Part shown: piece by piece, positions 35,073 through 43,900 of the stretch
How the letters are laid out: each line of letters starts with the position of its first letter
Position numbering within the stretch: the stretch's first letter is position 1
Source of the DNA: UBA2882 sp964619485
Lineage (GTDB): Bacteria; Bacillota; Clostridia; Lachnospirales; Lachnospiraceae
DNA: 64,000 nt
Assembly (NCBI GenBank): GCA_964619485.1
Contig: CAZUCI010000002.1
Location: forward strand, 1 to 64,000
Reading direction: 5' to 3'
The notes under the pieces: generated by a model
What the model was told of the DNA's origin: nothing
Seen by the model: only the letters and a program-made list of their open reading frames with translations
Database searches by the model: none
Made by a program: the position numbers and the translations under genes

Positions 35073-35426
35073 TTAGTCCTCATCAACAGGGGGTTCATCA
35101 GAAACATCTTCCTCTTCATCATCCTCGTCGAAAAATTCTTCTACAGAATCAGTTGCTTTCTCGGTCTCTGGATTGAAAGCTGTTTTATCAGCTTTTGCTT
35201 TATCGGCTTCTGTCTTCTCAGCCTCTTTTTCCAGGTCCAGAGGTACATAATTGCGGCTGGAGGATAAATCGGCCTCCTCTTCATCGAAGTTTAAATCATC
35301 ATCAAAATCTTCGTCATCCTCATCAAAAAATTTGTCTTCCCTTTTCTGAAGGTAATAATATGTTCCAGCGGCCGCAGCACCAATTGCTGTTCCCAATATT
35401 AATAAATTCCTGAGTTTTTTTGCCAT
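35073..35426 (-). CDS. Small acidic membrane-anchored protein (YtxH-like layout)
   Basis: 117 residues. A basic start (MAKKLRNLL) leads into one membrane segment (ILGTAIGAAAAGTYYYL, about 8-26), and then a long tail rich in Asp and Glu (for example FFDEDDEDFDDDL). The layout resembles YtxH-type proteins, but no family motif is clear. GGAAAGGAG lies 8 bases before the ATG. It has its own terminator and is divergent from tetR. Function unknown. Confidence 0.75.
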   Translation of the reverse strand: MAKKLRNLLILGTAIGAAAAGTYYYLQKREDKFFDEDDEDFDDDLNFDEEEADLSSSRNYVPLDLEKEAEKTEADKAKADKTAFNPETEKATDSVEEFFDEDDEEEDVSDEPPVDED

Positions 35427-35502
35427 GTAGAAATACTCCTTTCCAAATCATGCTTACCTTTCTACTATTTTAAAATAAAACGCGCAGGAAAACAAGTAGA
35501 TA

Positions 35503-35531
35503 TTGCATTGCTTTTGGGGCTATGATAAGAT
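35503..35531 (+). promoter_or_regulatory. Possible promoter of the TetR gene
   Basis: TTGCAT (35503-35508) and TAAGAT (35526-35531) with a 17-base spacer, 31 bases before the tetR start. Confidence 0.4.
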
Positions 35532-35562
35532 TATTTTCGATTGATAAGGCGGGAAAACACCA

Positions 35563-36192
35563 ATGAATGACAAATTTTTTGATTTGAAGAAGGAAAAACA
35601 GGATCGCATGATCAATGCGGCCTTAAAGGTATTTGCGATAAATGGCTATGGAAAAGCAAGTACGGATGATATTGTAAAAGAGGCGGGGATTTCAAAGGGC
35701 CTTCTATTTCATTATTTTGGTTCCAAGGCCGGTACCTACATTTTTGCATATGAGTACAGTGCGCGATACATGGCAATGGAATTGGAGCGGGCAGTCCCTC
35801 TGAGAGAAAAGGATCTGTTTATCCTGCTTTCCCAGGTGGAGGAGGCAAGAGCGGTACTTTTACGTAACTATCCCTTTATGCAGAAATTTCTTCTGACCTT
35901 TCATTCTGTACAGGATGAGGAGATCAGGGCAGCGATTGGGGAATATGTGGAAATGGTGCCAAAGGCAATACGGGAGCTTTATGACAGAGCAGATATGGAG
36001 CGGATTTTGCCTGGGGTTGATACAGAGCTTCTGGTCAGAAGCATGAATTACGTTACCCGCGGTCTGATGGAAGAGGCCGTAGAGCATGAAGCTGTAAATG
36101 TTGATTTCGTTTTATCTGAGGCAATCGGATATCTGGATATGATGCGTCAGAGGTTTACAAAGCCAGAATTTTTAAAGGAGGATTATCTATGA
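35563..36192 (+). CDS. TetR-family transcriptional regulator
   Basis: 209 residues. The N-terminal helix-turn-helix (about 10-56) reads RMINAALKVFAINGYGKAST, then DDIVKEAGISKGLLFHYFGS, a clear TetR pattern. The helical C-terminal ligand domain is not specific. Its end overlaps the next start by 4 bases (ATGA), so it probably controls and is co-expressed with the flavoprotein gene, likely as a repressor relieved by a small toxic or redox-active molecule. Confidence 0.94.
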   Translation: MNDKFFDLKKEKQDRMINAALKVFAINGYGKASTDDIVKEAGISKGLLFHYFGSKAGTYIFAYEYSARYMAMELERAVPLREKDLFILLSQVEEARAVLLRNYPFMQKFLLTFHSVQDEEIRAAIGEYVEMVPKAIRELYDRADMERILPGVDTELLVRSMNYVTRGLMEEAVEHEAVNVDFVLSEAIGYLDMMRQRFTKPEFLKEDYL

Positions 36193-36812
36193 AAATCATG
36201 TTATTAAACGGCAGCTGCAAAACAAACGGCTGCACCTACACGGCACTTTGTGAGGCTGAGAAGGTGTTAAAGGAAGAGGGATTGGAAACAGAGCTCATTC
36301 AGCTCGGTGGGCAGGCAATTCGTGACTGCATCGGATGTGGCGGATGTGCAGCAGGGAACGGCTGTGTTTTCAACGATGACTGTATCAATGAAATAGTGAA
36401 AAAGGCTGCCCAATGCGATGGCTTTATTTTTGGAACGCCGGTTTACTATGCACATCCAAGCGGCAGAATTCTTGCTGCACTGGACAGAATGTTCTACTCT
36501 GGAAAAAGCGCTTTTGCCCATAAGCCTGGGTTCGCCCTTGCTTCTGCAAGAAGAGCCGGAACCACAGCAAGCATTGACGTGCTTCAGAAGTACTTTACAA
36601 TTTCTGAAATGCCGATTGCATCATCAAGCTACTGGACCATGGTTCACGGAAATACTCCGGAGGAGGTTTCCAGGGACGCAGAGGGACTGCAGACAATGAG
36701 AAATGCAGCAAGAAATCTGGCCTGGCTTGTAAAATGTATTGAGCTTGGTAAGCAGAATGGAATTCCGGTTCCGAAAAGCGAGACCGGGAACAGAACCAAT
36801 TTTATTGAATAG
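36189..36812 (+). CDS. NADPH-dependent FMN reductase/iron-sulfur flavoprotein family
   Basis: 207 residues with a flavodoxin-like fold. MKIMLLNGSCKTNGCTYTAL matches the FMN-phosphate loop region. The cluster CIGCGGCAAGNGCVFNDDC holds closely spaced cysteines as in iron-sulfur flavoproteins and related reductases. FGTPVYYAHPSGRILAALDR is the usual flavin-contact segment. AAGGAGG lies upstream of the start, which overlaps tetR by 4 bases. A role in reducing quinones, nitro compounds or other xenobiotics is inferred from family and from the TetR neighbour. Confidence 0.9.
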   Translation: MKIMLLNGSCKTNGCTYTALCEAEKVLKEEGLETELIQLGGQAIRDCIGCGGCAAGNGCVFNDDCINEIVKKAAQCDGFIFGTPVYYAHPSGRILAALDRMFYSGKSAFAHKPGFALASARRAGTTASIDVLQKYFTISEMPIASSSYWTMVHGNTPEEVSRDAEGLQTMRNAARNLAWLVKCIELGKQNGIPVPKSETGNRTNFIE

Positions 36813-36835
36813 TTCAAGATAAAAAAGGGGCTGGT

Positions 36836-37597
36836 TTACTTATTTTGCTGATACACGGGATCAGCAGGGTAACCGCCCCAGAGCTTCTGCATTCCGCGCT
36901 GAATGGCATCCTTGGAATTTTTCCAGTCCTTGTCATGGTTGCGGTAATCAAATTTTTCCACCAGCCAGGCAACATCTTCACCGACGCGCAGCATATTTTT
37001 CTGCATCAGGTCAAAGAGCAGTGGAAAAAGCGCATCCTTCTGCTTGTCATTTAACTGTTCATCTGCAGCGGCACACAAATCGCCGAAATGATGCAGGCAG
37101 AGACCTTTGCTGTTTTTCAGCATTTCTGTCATTTCACCATCTTTTTTATACATAAAGAAAAAGGTGTCCAGATATCTTTGATAGGTTTTTTTAAAGCTGT
37201 TGCAGATATAGCAGGATTCCTCCCGGTTTTTGACCCAGGCAGCCATGGAATTGAGGTTGTCGGAGTCCTTTTTTAATTTATTCATAAAGGAAGTTTTTCC
37301 CCGGGAGAATATTCTGATCTGTTCATTTAATTCCTGATTCATCTGAATATAATGAGTTTTTAAAATCCAGCCGTTGCCCAGTGTATTTCCATAATCAAAC
37401 ATTTTCTTGAAATGAGCTCTGCAAAAGCCGGCTTTGTCTGTGGCATCACGCATGTCACTTTCCATATAGGAAGAGCCGGAGCCCAGAACCAGGTCTAACA
37501 GGTCCTGTTCCACATTTCGTTCTATGTAGCAGAATGGACATTCGTCATCGGCATGGAACGCATCGGTCAGGGGAATGGTGTATAGGGTTTCTTTCAT
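36836..37597 (-). CDS. Cysteine-rich conserved protein of unknown function (DUF6062-like)
   Basis: 253 residues, soluble and mostly helical. Repeated Cys/His motifs stand out: CPFCYIERNVEQDLLD (about 20-35), GFCRAHFKKMFDYG (about 56-70), CYICNSFKKT (about 132-141) and GLCLHHFGDLC (about 165-175), arranged as two similar halves of CxxC followed by CxxHF. This suggests a metal site or a duplicated domain. I associate it with DUF6062, from memory. AGGAGG lies 10 bases before the ATG. It is convergent with the flavoprotein gene and stands alone. Confidence 0.8.
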   Translation of the reverse strand: MKETLYTIPLTDAFHADDECPFCYIERNVEQDLLDLVLGSGSSYMESDMRDATDKAGFCRAHFKKMFDYGNTLGNGWILKTHYIQMNQELNEQIRIFSRGKTSFMNKLKKDSDNLNSMAAWVKNREESCYICNSFKKTYQRYLDTFFFMYKKDGEMTEMLKNSKGLCLHHFGDLCAAADEQLNDKQKDALFPLLFDLMQKNMLRVGEDVAWLVEKFDYRNHDKDWKNSKDAIQRGMQKLWGGYPADPVYQQNK

Positions 37598-37712
37598 GTA
37601 CGGTGTAACCTCCTGTGTCAGGGTATTTTGATGCTTCTATTTTAAGCTTTTTGCAGGATACATACAAGGAAAAGAATTTTACGGAGGGTGGATAGAAGAA
37701 AGTGTCGGAAAC

Positions 37713-37778
37713 AAAAGATAGAAATATGGGATGGAAATAGGAGATAGAAATAAGAGATAGAAATAAGTGCTGGGAATA
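37713..37778. repeat. 13-base tandem repeat, five copies
   Basis: Units of about 13 bases ending GAAATA or GGAATA (for example GGAGATAGAAATA) end at 37726, 37739, 37752, 37765 and 37778. They lie in the 310-base gap before the uracil permease gene. Confidence 0.8.
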
Positions 37779-37786
37779 AGTAATTT

Positions 37787-37836
37787 AGGATAGTAAATCC
37801 TGTCGCATTGTGTTAAAATGTGTAACGATAATGCGA
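37787..37836 (+). promoter_or_regulatory. Hairpins in the leader of the uracil permease gene
   Basis: AGGAT-AGTAA-ATCCT (37787-37801) is followed by TCGCATT (37803-37809) pairing with AATGCGA (37830-37836), with an inner GTTA/TAAC pair. The sequence TTAAAAT inside the loop may instead be a -10 box. Uracil permease genes are often attenuated by PyrR, but I cannot match a PyrR site here. Confidence 0.3.
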
Positions 37837-37907
37837 AACGTGAAAGAAGACCTTTTTTATAGGATTCTTTTGCAGCAAAAATGAATAAAGAACGGGAGGA
37901 ATTAGTT

Positions 37908-39275
37908 GTGGATACCAAAAAAGAAGCAATCCGCGACGCCAGACAGCTGGGAGTACCAAAAATGATGCTCCTTGGCTTACAGCATATGTTTGCCATGTTT
38001 GGTGCAACAATCTTAGTACCAATTCTTGTTAACACTTATTTCGAGGGAGAGGGCTTATCCATTCAGGTTACTTTAATCTGTGCAGGTCTTGGAACATTAT
38101 TTTTCCATGTGTGCTCAAAATTTAAAGTTCCTGCATTTTTAGGTTCATCCTTTGCTTTCCTTGGCGGCTTTGCCAGTGTAGCTGCTCTTGATACAGGAAA
38201 GTTTGCCGATATGACCATGGGAGAAAAGCTTCCATATGCATGTGGCGGTATTGTAGTAGCTGGTCTGCTCTACATTGTATTGGCTTTAGTCATCAAAGTA
38301 GTTGGTGTACAGAAGGTTATGCGTTTCCTGCCACCTGTTGTCACAGGACCAATTATTATCTGTATTGGTTTAAGTCTCGCTCCAAGCGCAGTCAGCAATG
38401 CATCCACAAACTGGATTCTTGCAATTATCGCTTTGGCAGTTATTATTATCTTTAACATCTGGGGAAAAGGAATGTTCCGTATTCTTCCGATTCTTATGGG
38501 TGTTGTTATTTCCTACGTTGTAGCTATTATTATGAATGCAGTTGGAATCACCAATCCTGATGGTTCTGCTATTCTTAATTTCTCATCTGTTGCATCTGCA
38601 AGCTTTGTAGGACTTCCACCTTTCCAGCTTTGCAAATTTGATATTACGGCAATCCTTGTAATGGCACCAATTGCTCTTGCAACTATGATGGAGCATATCG
38701 GTGATATTTCTGCTATTTCTGCAACTGTTGGTCAGAATTTCCTGGCTGATCCAGGCTTACATCGTACCTTGATCGGTGATGGTATTGCAACCTCGCTTGC
38801 AGCCATGTTTGGCGGACCTGCAAATACTACATACGGTGAAAATACCGGTGTATTGGAGCTCAGTCATGTTTACGATCCACGTGTCGTAAGAATCGCAGCA
38901 GGTTATGCAGTAGTGCTCAGCTTTATTCCAAAAGTAGCTGAGATTATTGGTTCCTTACCAGCATCTATTATTGGTGGAATCAGCTTCATGCTTTATGGAA
39001 TGATTTCTGCAATCGGTGTTCGTAATATTGTTGAGAATCGTGTAGACTTCACAAAATCCCGTAACCTGATTATTGCAGCAGTCATCCTTGTCTGCGGTCT
39101 TGGTTTCTCCGGTGGACTTACCTTCACGATTGCCGGAACCTCCATCACATTGACTTCTCTTGCAATTGCAGCTATCGCAGGTATTCTCTTAAATGCCATT
39201 TTGCCTGGTAATGAGTACACCTTTAATTCGGAAGACGCAGCAAAAGTAAAAGAGATTGATGAAATTGAAAAGTAG
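37908..39275 (+). CDS. uraA: NCS2-family nucleobase permease, probably uracil
   Basis: 455 residues with about 14 membrane segments. The family signature region reads FGGPANTTYGENTGVLELSH, where the Glu contacts the base. The opening QHMFAMFGATILVPIL and EHIGDISAISATVG match uracil rather than purine members. I start at GTG 37908, because GGGAGG lies 8 bases before it; the ATG at 37881 lies upstream of that site and has none of its own. The transporter brings uracil in with H+ for pyrimidine salvage. A strong terminator follows. Confidence 0.92.
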   Translation: MDTKKEAIRDARQLGVPKMMLLGLQHMFAMFGATILVPILVNTYFEGEGLSIQVTLICAGLGTLFFHVCSKFKVPAFLGSSFAFLGGFASVAALDTGKFADMTMGEKLPYACGGIVVAGLLYIVLALVIKVVGVQKVMRFLPPVVTGPIIICIGLSLAPSAVSNASTNWILAIIALAVIIIFNIWGKGMFRILPILMGVVISYVVAIIMNAVGITNPDGSAILNFSSVASASFVGLPPFQLCKFDITAILVMAPIALATMMEHIGDISAISATVGQNFLADPGLHRTLIGDGIATSLAAMFGGPANTTYGENTGVLELSHVYDPRVVRIAAGYAVVLSFIPKVAEIIGSLPASIIGGISFMLYGMISAIGVRNIVENRVDFTKSRNLIIAAVILVCGLGFSGGLTFTIAGTSITLTSLAIAAIAGILLNAILPGNEYTFNSEDAAKVKEIDEIEK

Positions 39276-39340
39276 GATTTAAATTGAAGAGTTGGATTCA
39301 AATTGAATCTTTGAGTTGAAGAGTTGAAATCCTTTTTAGA

Positions 39341-39373
39341 CCCTCGCCAGAGCATTAGCTGGCGGGGGTTTTT
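39341..39373 (+). terminator. Intrinsic terminator after uraA
   Basis: CCCTCGCCAG (39341-39350) pairs with CTGGCGGGGG (39359-39368), one G-U pair, followed by five T residues. Confidence 0.9.
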
Positions 39374-39496
39374 GTGAATGAAGACGGATGAAGTGAAGCA
39401 TGTTTTGTCTGCTCTGTTGGGGAAATCATGATGAGAGAAAGTAGATGAATCATAAAAATCACTGTACCTTCGCTGCCTAATATATTGAAAATGGTG

Positions 39497-39692
39497 TTAT
39501 GTAAATCAATTGGGGCGTAGAGAAGATATAGACAGGCCTGACGGAAAAAATATCGAAGCAAATTGGACGCTGGGAGAGGATAGCCTGCTGTAGCGTCCAA
39601 ATTCATAGTGAGAATTGGCAAAAATGAGTTATGCAAACAAGTTACGTAAACCAAATTGGACGTAGAAGAGAGAAATTTGTTACAGCGCCCAA
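39497..39692. repeat. Third hairpin cluster with TTGGACG arms and TTATGTAAAC-type boxes
   Basis: Boxes TTATGTAAAT (39497-39506), TTATGCAAAC (39629-39638) and TTACGTAAACC (39642-39652) alternate with hairpins. TTGGACGCT (39563-39571) pairs perfectly with AGCGTCCAA (39592-39600), and TTGGACG (39656-39662) pairs with CGCCCAA (39686-39692) with one mismatch. The first box is followed by AATTGGGGCG, a further arm-like sequence. The arms are almost the same as those of the 6.8-kb locus. Confidence 0.8.
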
Positions 39693-39730
39693 TGGGATCA
39701 ATTATAATGCCATTTGCGGAGCGGCACAGG

Positions 39731-39894
39731 AGGAGATCGGGCTTGTTATGTGTCATTCAAAGAGCGCGCACAGGAGATCGGGCTTGTTATGTGTCATTCA
39801 AAGAGCGTGCACAGGAGATCGGGCTTGTTATGAGCTATTCGCGGAGCGCGCACAGGAAATTGAGCTCTATTAGGTGGCCTTCGCGGAACGGAAT
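39731..39894. repeat. 41-base tandem repeat, about four copies
   Basis: AGGAGATCGGGCTTGTTATG recurs at 39731, 39772 and 39813, and a diverged copy (AGGAAATTGAGCTC) begins at 39854, so the period is exactly 41. Copies 1 and 2 are nearly identical. Because 41 is not a multiple of three, the reading frames that cross it (80 and 87 codons) show the same unit in successive frames and are not genes. The following 220 bases up to 40115 are AT-rich with no feature I can support. Confidence 0.9.
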
Positions 39895-40115
39895 CCACAG
39901 GACATGTTACAGAAGATGATTCTCTTAAGAAAAAATAATACAAAAAATTACAGTAAAACAATTGCTATTTTCATAAAAATATGATATTGTCAATTTACTT
40001 TCTAAATACAAACAATTCTTTCGTTTCTAAATCAGCAATTTAAAACGATGCAGAACAATCTTCAATTATTCCAACTTTTAATTAATTTAATATGAGATAC
40101 AAGGGAGGCGGGTGC

Positions 40116-40895
40116 ATGCTATATGAGTATTCGTGCAAAAAATATCCGATTTTGAAAAAGGAAGTACGCCAGCTGGAGGAGGAGCTGAAGCATTTACCGG
40201 AGGGCAATATGTATGTTTGCCATAATGGTAAATACAAAAAGTATTATATGACAGATGGCAAGTGCTCAACCTATATTCCCAGGAAGGACTACGAAATGGC
40301 AAAAGCCCTTGCGGTAGGTAAATATAAGCGGATAAGCTTAGAGGAAAAGGCAGCAGAGCTTAAGCTGATGGAACAAATCACGGAACGCCTGGGGAAAAAG
40401 CAGGTGAAAAGAAAACAGATGCTTGCGGAAAATTCTGCATATGGTGAGCTGCTGAGTGAAGCGATAAAAGAGCACATGAAAAGTGAGTGGTCAAATCAGG
40501 TATATGAAAAAAATCCAAATTTTAAAGAGCATCTGGTTCACAGGACGCTGGAGGGTGAATTTGTCAGGTCAAAATCAGAGGTTATCATTGCCAATTCCCT
40601 GTTCTTAAATCATATCCCATATCGATACGAGTGTGCACTTCAATTAGGTGACGTTACGCTTTATCCGGATTTCACAATTATGCATCCACAGACAGAGTAA
40701 ATCTTTTTTTACGAGCATTTTGGATTAATGGACAATGCCGTCTACTTTGAAAAGACGATGGCAAAGATTAAGCTTTATAGTCAATATCAGATTTTTTTGG
40801 GAGTCAATTTAATCACCAGCTTTGAAACAAAGGACCAGCCAATTGATTCGGAAAAAATTGAACGGCTGATTCAAATGTATTTTGTACAAAACTGA
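40116..40895 (+). pseudogene. PD-(D/E)XK nuclease-like gene broken by an in-frame stop
   Basis: The frame from the ATG at 40116 (GGGAGG 7 bases upstream) runs 194 codons to a TAA at 40698-40700, then continues in the same frame to a TGA at 40893-40895. The extra 64 codons are protein-like (FFYEHFGLMDNAVYFEKTMA, then LYSQYQIFLGVNLITSFETK). The region around the stop, FVRSKSEVIIANSLFLN, YPDFTIMHPQTE-stop-IFFYEHFG, has the spacing of a PD-(D/E)XK-type nuclease: Glu, then Asp, then the WEHFG-like motif. The stop therefore cuts the active site. One substitution would repair it. Either a real nonsense mutation or an assembly error is possible. The N-terminal half is helical and basic. The exact family is not recognised. 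Confidence 0.75.
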
Positions 40896-40981
40896 ATTAA
40901 TTCCACAAATCAATCATCAGACTATTGATTTACCTCTCACAATATTAGAAAATAGAAAAAGAAAGTAAGAGGAGCAGACAA

Positions 40982-43900
40982 ATGTCATTACGTTTTTGTA
41001 TCGGGCCTTCCGGGGCGGGGAAAAGCACCAGAGTATATGAAGAGATATTGAAAAGAGCAGAAGCCGACAGAAGCGGCCATTATCTGATAATTGTGCCGGA
41101 CCAGTTTACCATGCAGACACAGAAGGTTTTGTGCCATATGGCCAGCTGCGGTGGAATTATGAATGTGGAGGTTTTAAGCTTTTCAAGGCTCGCACACCGC
41201 ATTTTTGAGGAAATGGGAATCGAGAGTCTGCCAAAGCTGGATGACACTGGCAAAAATCTGATTCTGCGCCGTGTCGCAGGGGAAGTGGAAGAGAAGCTGA
41301 CGGTTATTGGAGCCAACATGAGGAAGGTCGGCTATATTGCACAGGTAAAGTCTATGATTTCGGAATTTTCCCAGTATGGGATAGCGCCGGGAGACATGGA
41401 TGAGTTTATTCAATTGAGTGAGAAAAAGGGAAATCTTCACGCAAAGCTGCAGGATTTAAAGCTTTTATATGAGGAATACCAGAAATATATAAAAGGACAT
41501 TTCATTACTACGGAGGAAACTGTCGATCTTCTGCGTGAGCAGGTGCATCGTTCCAGAATACTGAAAGACAGTGTGATTGTATTTGACGGCTTTACAGGCT
41601 TCACCCCAATACAGGATCAGCTTCTGAGGGAGCTTTTACAGTATGCTAAGGAAATGATTGTGACACTGATTGGCGACAGCCGGGAACAGTTAGCCGGGGC
41701 TGTCCGTGAGGAATCTCTGTTTTATCTTTCGGCAAAAACCTATCATAAGCTGGAAAAGCTTGCGGCTGATGTGGGGGCTGTGCGCGGGGAGGATATTGAG
41801 CTTGTGAAACGTCCGGTTCGGCGTTATGAAAATAATGCTCAGCTTTCCCACCTGGAGCAGAATCTGTTTCGTATGAAGCAGTCGAGGATGATTCTGGAGC
41901 AGGCATCAGCTGATATGGAACAGGCAGCAACCGACGCGAATCAGGCATCAGCTGATAAGCAGGAGGAAAAAAATATTTCGATTCTGCAGCTTCCGGACCC
42001 GAAGGCAGAGGTTAGCTGGTGTACCGGAGCAATCAGGAGACTGATTCGGGAAAAGAATTACAGCTATCGGGACTTTGCAGTCATTACCGGCGATTTACAG
42101 ACCTATGGGCATTTGCTGAAGGAGGGATTTGCAGCGGATGGGATTCCACTTTTCCTGGATCAGAATGTGAGTCTGCTGAAGCATCCGTTTATGGTGTTTT
42201 TGAGTAGTATGCTGCGTATGCTCACCAGCGATTTTTCCTATGAAAATGTAATGGTATTCCTGCGGACAGGCTATCTGGATTTCCAGGAGGAGGAAATAGA
42301 TGGTTTTGAGCTGTATCTAAAACGCTTCGGTATTCGCGGAAAAAGAAATTATGAAAAAATGTTTGTCAGACCGGATAAAAATCTGACAGAACTGAACGGG
42401 ATGAGGCAGAAGCTGATGGAAGCCATTGCACCGCTTCTGGGCTGTAAACAGACAGCTGAGAGCTTTACAGAGGCATTGTATGACATCTGCGTCAGCCTGG
42501 ATATTGAGCAAAAGATCAAGGGGCAGGCAGAGAAATTTAAAGAACAGGGGAATCTGGTACGAGCCAGGGAGTATGAGCAGGTCTATGGAGCAGTCATGGG
42601 ATTGTTTGATCAGATTTATGAGCTGCTGAAGGAAGAAATGCCACTGGAAGAGTACGGAGAAATTCTTAAGGCCGGCTTTGCTGAGCTGAAGGTGGGAAGT
42701 CTGCCACAAAGTATTGACCAGGTGGTGGCCGGTGATCTGGAGCGAACAAGATTGAAGCCTGTCAAAGTCTTATTTATTCTGGGGGTAAACGATGGAATTA
42801 TTCCCGGAGGAGGCGGAAGTGGTGGTCTGCTTTCTGATTTGGAGAGGGGATTTTTGCTGGATGCCGGAATTGAGCTGGCGCCCACACCAAGGCAAAAAGG
42901 GTTTGAGGAGAGAATGTATCTGTATATGAATATGACACAGCCCGCTGAAAAGCTCTTTTTAAGCTATGCCAGAATCAACATGGCAGGTGAAACCATCCGC
43001 CCTTCTTATTTAATCCGATCGGTAGAAAAGCTTTACGAGGGTCTTGAGATAACCTGTATTGACAATCTGGATCAGATGGAAGCGGTGGAGAGCAGAGAGA
43101 GCGGAATGATTCTGTTTGCCAGACTTCTGCGGGAATACGCTGCAGGAAATCTTACCAAGGACAACAGAGACCTCTTTTTTGGATTGGCAGAGACCTACTA
43201 TCAGACACCGGAGTTTTCAAAGCTTCTGGAAGCCGCATTTTATCACTATGAGGCGCTTCCAATTTCACAGGAAAATGCAAAGGCGCTGTTTGGAGAGATA
43301 CTTCGCACAAGCATCAGCAGGCTGGAGCAGTTCTCGGCCTGTGCCTATGCTCATTTTCTGAAATATGGGCTGAAATTGCAGGAGGAAGAAGCGTTCTCCT
43401 TTGAATCCGTGGATATGGGAAATCTTTTTCATGAGACTCTGTATGAATATGGAAAATTTCTGCCGGAGAGCGGCTATACCTGGTTTACCTGCCCGGAGGA
43501 TGTTATGGATTCCTATGTGGAGAAAAAGGTGGAGGCATTTGCAGCTACCTATGGTGGAACGATTCTGTATGATAACGCCAGAAATGAGGCAATGATTCAC
43601 CGGGTAAAAAATATCCTTAAGACAACGCTGCATACCCTGTCCTTTCAATTAAAAAAGGGCGTGTTTGAGCCTGCTGGCTATGAGATTCCCTTCTTTGGGG
43701 AAAGTACCCTTGCTGATGGCAGCAGGGCAGAGCTCTATGGTAAGATTGACCGTATGGATACCGCCTCCGTAGACGGCAAAACCTATGTAAAAATATTGGA
43801 TTATAAATCCGGCAGACATCAGTTTGATCTGGTCCGGCTCTTTTATGGACTGGATTTGCAGCTGGCAGTTTACATGAATGCAGCTTTAAAAAGGCAGAAG

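Noticed and set aside
39731..39894. CRISPR array
   Set aside because: The whole 41-base unit is repeated end to end. There are no variable spacers between constant repeats, and no cas genes are present.
39631..39919. Two plus-strand reading frames of 80 and 87 codons
   Set aside because: They only translate the 41-base tandem repeat in successive frames and have no ribosome-binding site.
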